This document shows positions 15,729 to 17,342 of a DNA stretch of 17,342 nt, in pieces. Source of the stretch: Rhodobacterales bacterium UBA7416 (GTDB taxonomy: Bacteria > Pseudomonadota > Alphaproteobacteria > Rhodobacterales > Rhodobacteraceae). How positions within the stretch are numbered: the stretch's first letter is position 1; every line of letters starts with the position of its first letter. A program made the position numbers and the translations under genes. The notes under the pieces were generated by a model. It was not told where the DNA came from, ran no database searches, and saw only the letters and a program-made list of their open reading frames with translations. The stretch lies in assembly GCA_002469545.1 (NCBI GenBank), contig DKMK01000021.1, positions 1-17,342 on the forward strand. The letters are read 5' to 3'.

Positions 15729-16888
15729 TATTTTGTACCTCCAGTTTTCGTTAACTCATTCAACGGTAAATACGGCACAACACCTTGTCCGCCAGCTTCT
15801 CCGTCGATGATCACTTTGTTCACGTCTGAATAAACTTTTTCGATGGTTTCCAGATACAAACGCTTACGTGTCACTTCTGGTGCTTTTACATACTCTTCGT
15901 ACACGGCAATGAAACGCGATGCTTCACCTTCGGCTTGGTTCACAGTTTGTGAACGGTAACCTTCAGCTTGTTCCAGTAGTTCTGCTGCTTGACCACGGGC
16001 CGCGGCAACTTTGGTATTGGAATAAGCATCCGCTTGTTTTTCCAACGTATCGCGTTTTTGCTCCGCCGCTTGAACTTCGCGAAATGAATCCGCCACTTCT
16101 TTGGGTGGATCGGCTTTGTCAAAGTTGACGCGGATAATATTCACACCAGCGTCATAACTGTCCAACGTTTCTTGGATCAACAATTGTAAATCTGCCGCAA
16201 TCTCGCCCTTACCCGTTGTCAAAATCGGGGTCAGATCAGTCCGCGCAACGATTTCACGCATCACTGATTCAGATACCGCTCGGATTGTCGCTTGTGGCTC
16301 TGCCAAATTAAACAGGAATTTTTGCGGATCATTGATATTCCAAACAACTTGGAAATCAATATCCACGATATTCTCGTCGCCCGTCAGCATCAAACCTTGA
16401 TCAGAACGACCACCTCGACCAACACCGATGTTCTCTGTGTTCTCACGTGTAACAGGCAAGATTTCCTTGGTCACAACAGGCCAAGGGGCAAAGTTTAGAC
16501 CTTCGTCACCTGTTTTAAGGTATTTTCCGAATAACAATTCAACGGATTGTTCCGACGTATCAACGCGATAAAAGCTGCTGAATGTCCACAAGCCCAGCGC
16601 CGCAATCGCGATCAAACCAAGGCCGCCAAATCCGATGCCAGCACCGCCACCGCCGCCGCCTGATGGCTTGCGATTGTTATTGCCGCCTTTGCCGCCCATT
16701 AGAACGCGCAACTGCTCTTGGCCTTTGCGTACCAGTTCATCCAAATCGGGACCTTGGCCATTGCCGCCGCCACTTGGTGGACGTCCACCATTATTACCGC
16801 CGCCGTTGTTACCGCCGCCGTCATTATTGTCAGAGCCGCGGTTTCCGCCGCCTTGGCCCCAAGGGCCACCTGATCCATTACCAGCCAT
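15728..16888 (-). CDS. hflK: HflK, modulator of FtsH protease
   Basis: HflK is the partner of HflC in the FtsH-regulating membrane complex. The 386-residue protein begins with a flexible Gly/Asn-rich cytoplasmic segment (about residues 1-48, runs of GGGN), followed by GPDLDELVRKGQEQLRVLMG, a second Gly-rich linker (76-84) and one transmembrane helix (about 85-106). The prohibitin/SPFH domain has RVDTSEQSVELLFGKY and DIDFQVVWNINDPQKFLFN, and a long helix with AEQKRDTLEKQADAYSN and AARGQAAELLEQAEGYR. An AGGAGG precedes the ATG by 11 nt. It is the first gene of the hflK-hflC-DUF2065 group. The divergence from unit length is only in the low-complexity N terminus, as is usual. Confidence 0.95.
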   Translation of the reverse strand: MAGNGSGGPWGQGGGNRGSDNNDGGGNNGGGNNGGRPPSGGGNGQGPDLDELVRKGQEQLRVLMGGKGGNNNRKPSGGGGGGAGIGFGGLGLIAIAALGLWTFSSFYRVDTSEQSVELLFGKYLKTGDEGLNFAPWPVVTKEILPVTRENTENIGVGRGGRSDQGLMLTGDENIVDIDFQVVWNINDPQKFLFNLAEPQATIRAVSESVMREIVARTDLTPILTTGKGEIAADLQLLIQETLDSYDAGVNIIRVNFDKADPPKEVADSFREVQAAEQKRDTLEKQADAYSNTKVAAARGQAAELLEQAEGYRSQTVNQAEGEASRFIAVYEEYVKAPEVTRKRLYLETIEKVYSDVNKVIIDGEAGGQGVVPYLPLNELTKTGGTK

Positions 16889-16961
16889 GTGTTCAAATTC
16901 CTCCTAAGAATTCGTGCGTATTCAATATTACCTGACAGTGATTGTCAAAATTTCAAGTTAT

Positions 16962-17342
16962 CTAACGTGTTGGTGTACTCATTGTGACCAACTCTTCTGC
17001 CGCAGTGGGGTGTACAGCCATTGTTGCATCAAAATCTTCTTTCGTCGCGCCCATTTTTACCGCAACTCCCGCTAATTGGATCATTTCACCAGCGCCATGG
17101 CCCACGATATGGACCCCCAGCACCTTACGCGTTGCTTTGGAAACGATCATTTTCATCAGCATTCGCTCACTACGCCCTGCCAAAATTACCTTCATCGGGC
17201 GAAAAGCCGCAACAAAAACGTCAATTGCTTCGCTTTCACGCGCGGCCTCTTCGGACAGACCAACCGTTCCGATTTCTGGCTGAGTGAATACAGCCGTTGG
17301 GATCAATTCATGATCTGGGCTGGTTGGGTTATTATTATAGAC
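16962..17342 (-). CDS. gor: Glutathione-disulfide reductase, C-terminal part
   Basis: The frame is open to the window edge (126 residues shown), so the start lies outside. The segment is the dimerisation domain of a flavoprotein disulfide reductase: TAVFTQPEIGTVGLSEEAA, then MKMIVSKATRKVLGVHIVGHGAGEMIQ, and the active-site DATMAVHPTAAEELVT, where the His-Glu pair acts on the glutathione thiol of the partner subunit. The sequence fits glutathione reductase rather than lipoamide dehydrogenase or mercuric reductase, and its position upstream of hflK is usual for Roseobacter-group genomes. It reduces oxidised glutathione with NADPH in the cytoplasm. The redox CXXXXC and FAD motifs are not visible. 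Confidence 0.88.
   Translation of the reverse strand, partial: VYNNNPTSPDHELIPTAVFTQPEIGTVGLSEEAARESEAIDVFVAAFRPMKVILAGRSERMLMKMIVSKATRKVLGVHIVGHGAGEMIQLAGVAVKMGATKEDFDATMAVHPTAAEELVTMSTPTR

Noticed and set aside
16635..16907. Plus-strand proline-rich frame
   Set aside because: It is the antisense of the Gly-rich N terminus of HflK, a usual artefact of GGN/CCN codons.

Overview
The window reads as a chromosomal segment of an alphaproteobacterium, most likely a marine Rhodobacteraceae (Roseobacter-group) member with a fairly low G+C content. Supporting signs are the gene neighbourhoods gor-hflK-hflC-DUF2065-degP and ftsY-EamA-yciB, the fused NuoE/NuoF formate-dehydrogenase-type beta subunit, an adrenodoxin-type ferredoxin, and protein sequences typical of that family. 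It is mostly housekeeping sequence. I found no tRNA, rRNA, CRISPR array, transposase or prophage gene, and no stretch over 300 bases without a gene.

Layout. 1-399 (+): 3' end of a nu-class glutathione S-transferase. 471-1222 (+): an MgtC/SapB-type membrane protein broken near its C terminus by a perfect 20-bp tandem duplication. 1248-6425 (-): a tightly packed run that is, in transcription order, a NuoEF-like formate dehydrogenase beta subunit, a YhhN-family membrane protein, FtsY, an EamA transporter and YciB. Most of its junctions overlap or nearly touch, the exception being a 79-nt gap before ftsY. 6613-7014 (+): a small secreted Cys-containing protein of unknown function. 7011-8932 (-): xseA and an AT-richer unknown membrane protein coupled to its stop codon. 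9010-10272 (+): purD, divergent from xseA. 10314-11335 (-): a [2Fe-2S] ferredoxin followed by an exported FG-GAP/VCBS-like protein. 11405-11824 (+): an isolated C-terminal OB domain of the error-prone polymerase DnaE2 (ImuC). 11926-12990 (+): an RTX-type calcium-binding protein with a CtrA-like box upstream and a hairpin terminator downstream. 13035-16888 (-): hflK, hflC, a DUF2065 gene and a degP-type protease. 16962-17342 (-): 3' end of glutathione reductase.

How the genes fit together. The right end is an envelope protein-quality-control block (HflK/HflC regulators of FtsH, a small DUF2065 membrane protein, a periplasmic Do protease) beside glutathione reductase. The glutathione-linked GST at the left end is a separate locus. 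FtsY with YciB and the EamA transporter form a membrane-biogenesis/transport run. The beta subunit at 4728-6425 has no catalytic alpha subunit in the window, so its partner must be encoded elsewhere or outside.

The most interesting observations are the MgtC-disrupting duplication, the orphan DnaE2 tail, the 12-copy hexamer array inside ftsY, and the CtrA-like site in front of the RTX gene. I do not see convincing evidence for a wholly new biological system here.
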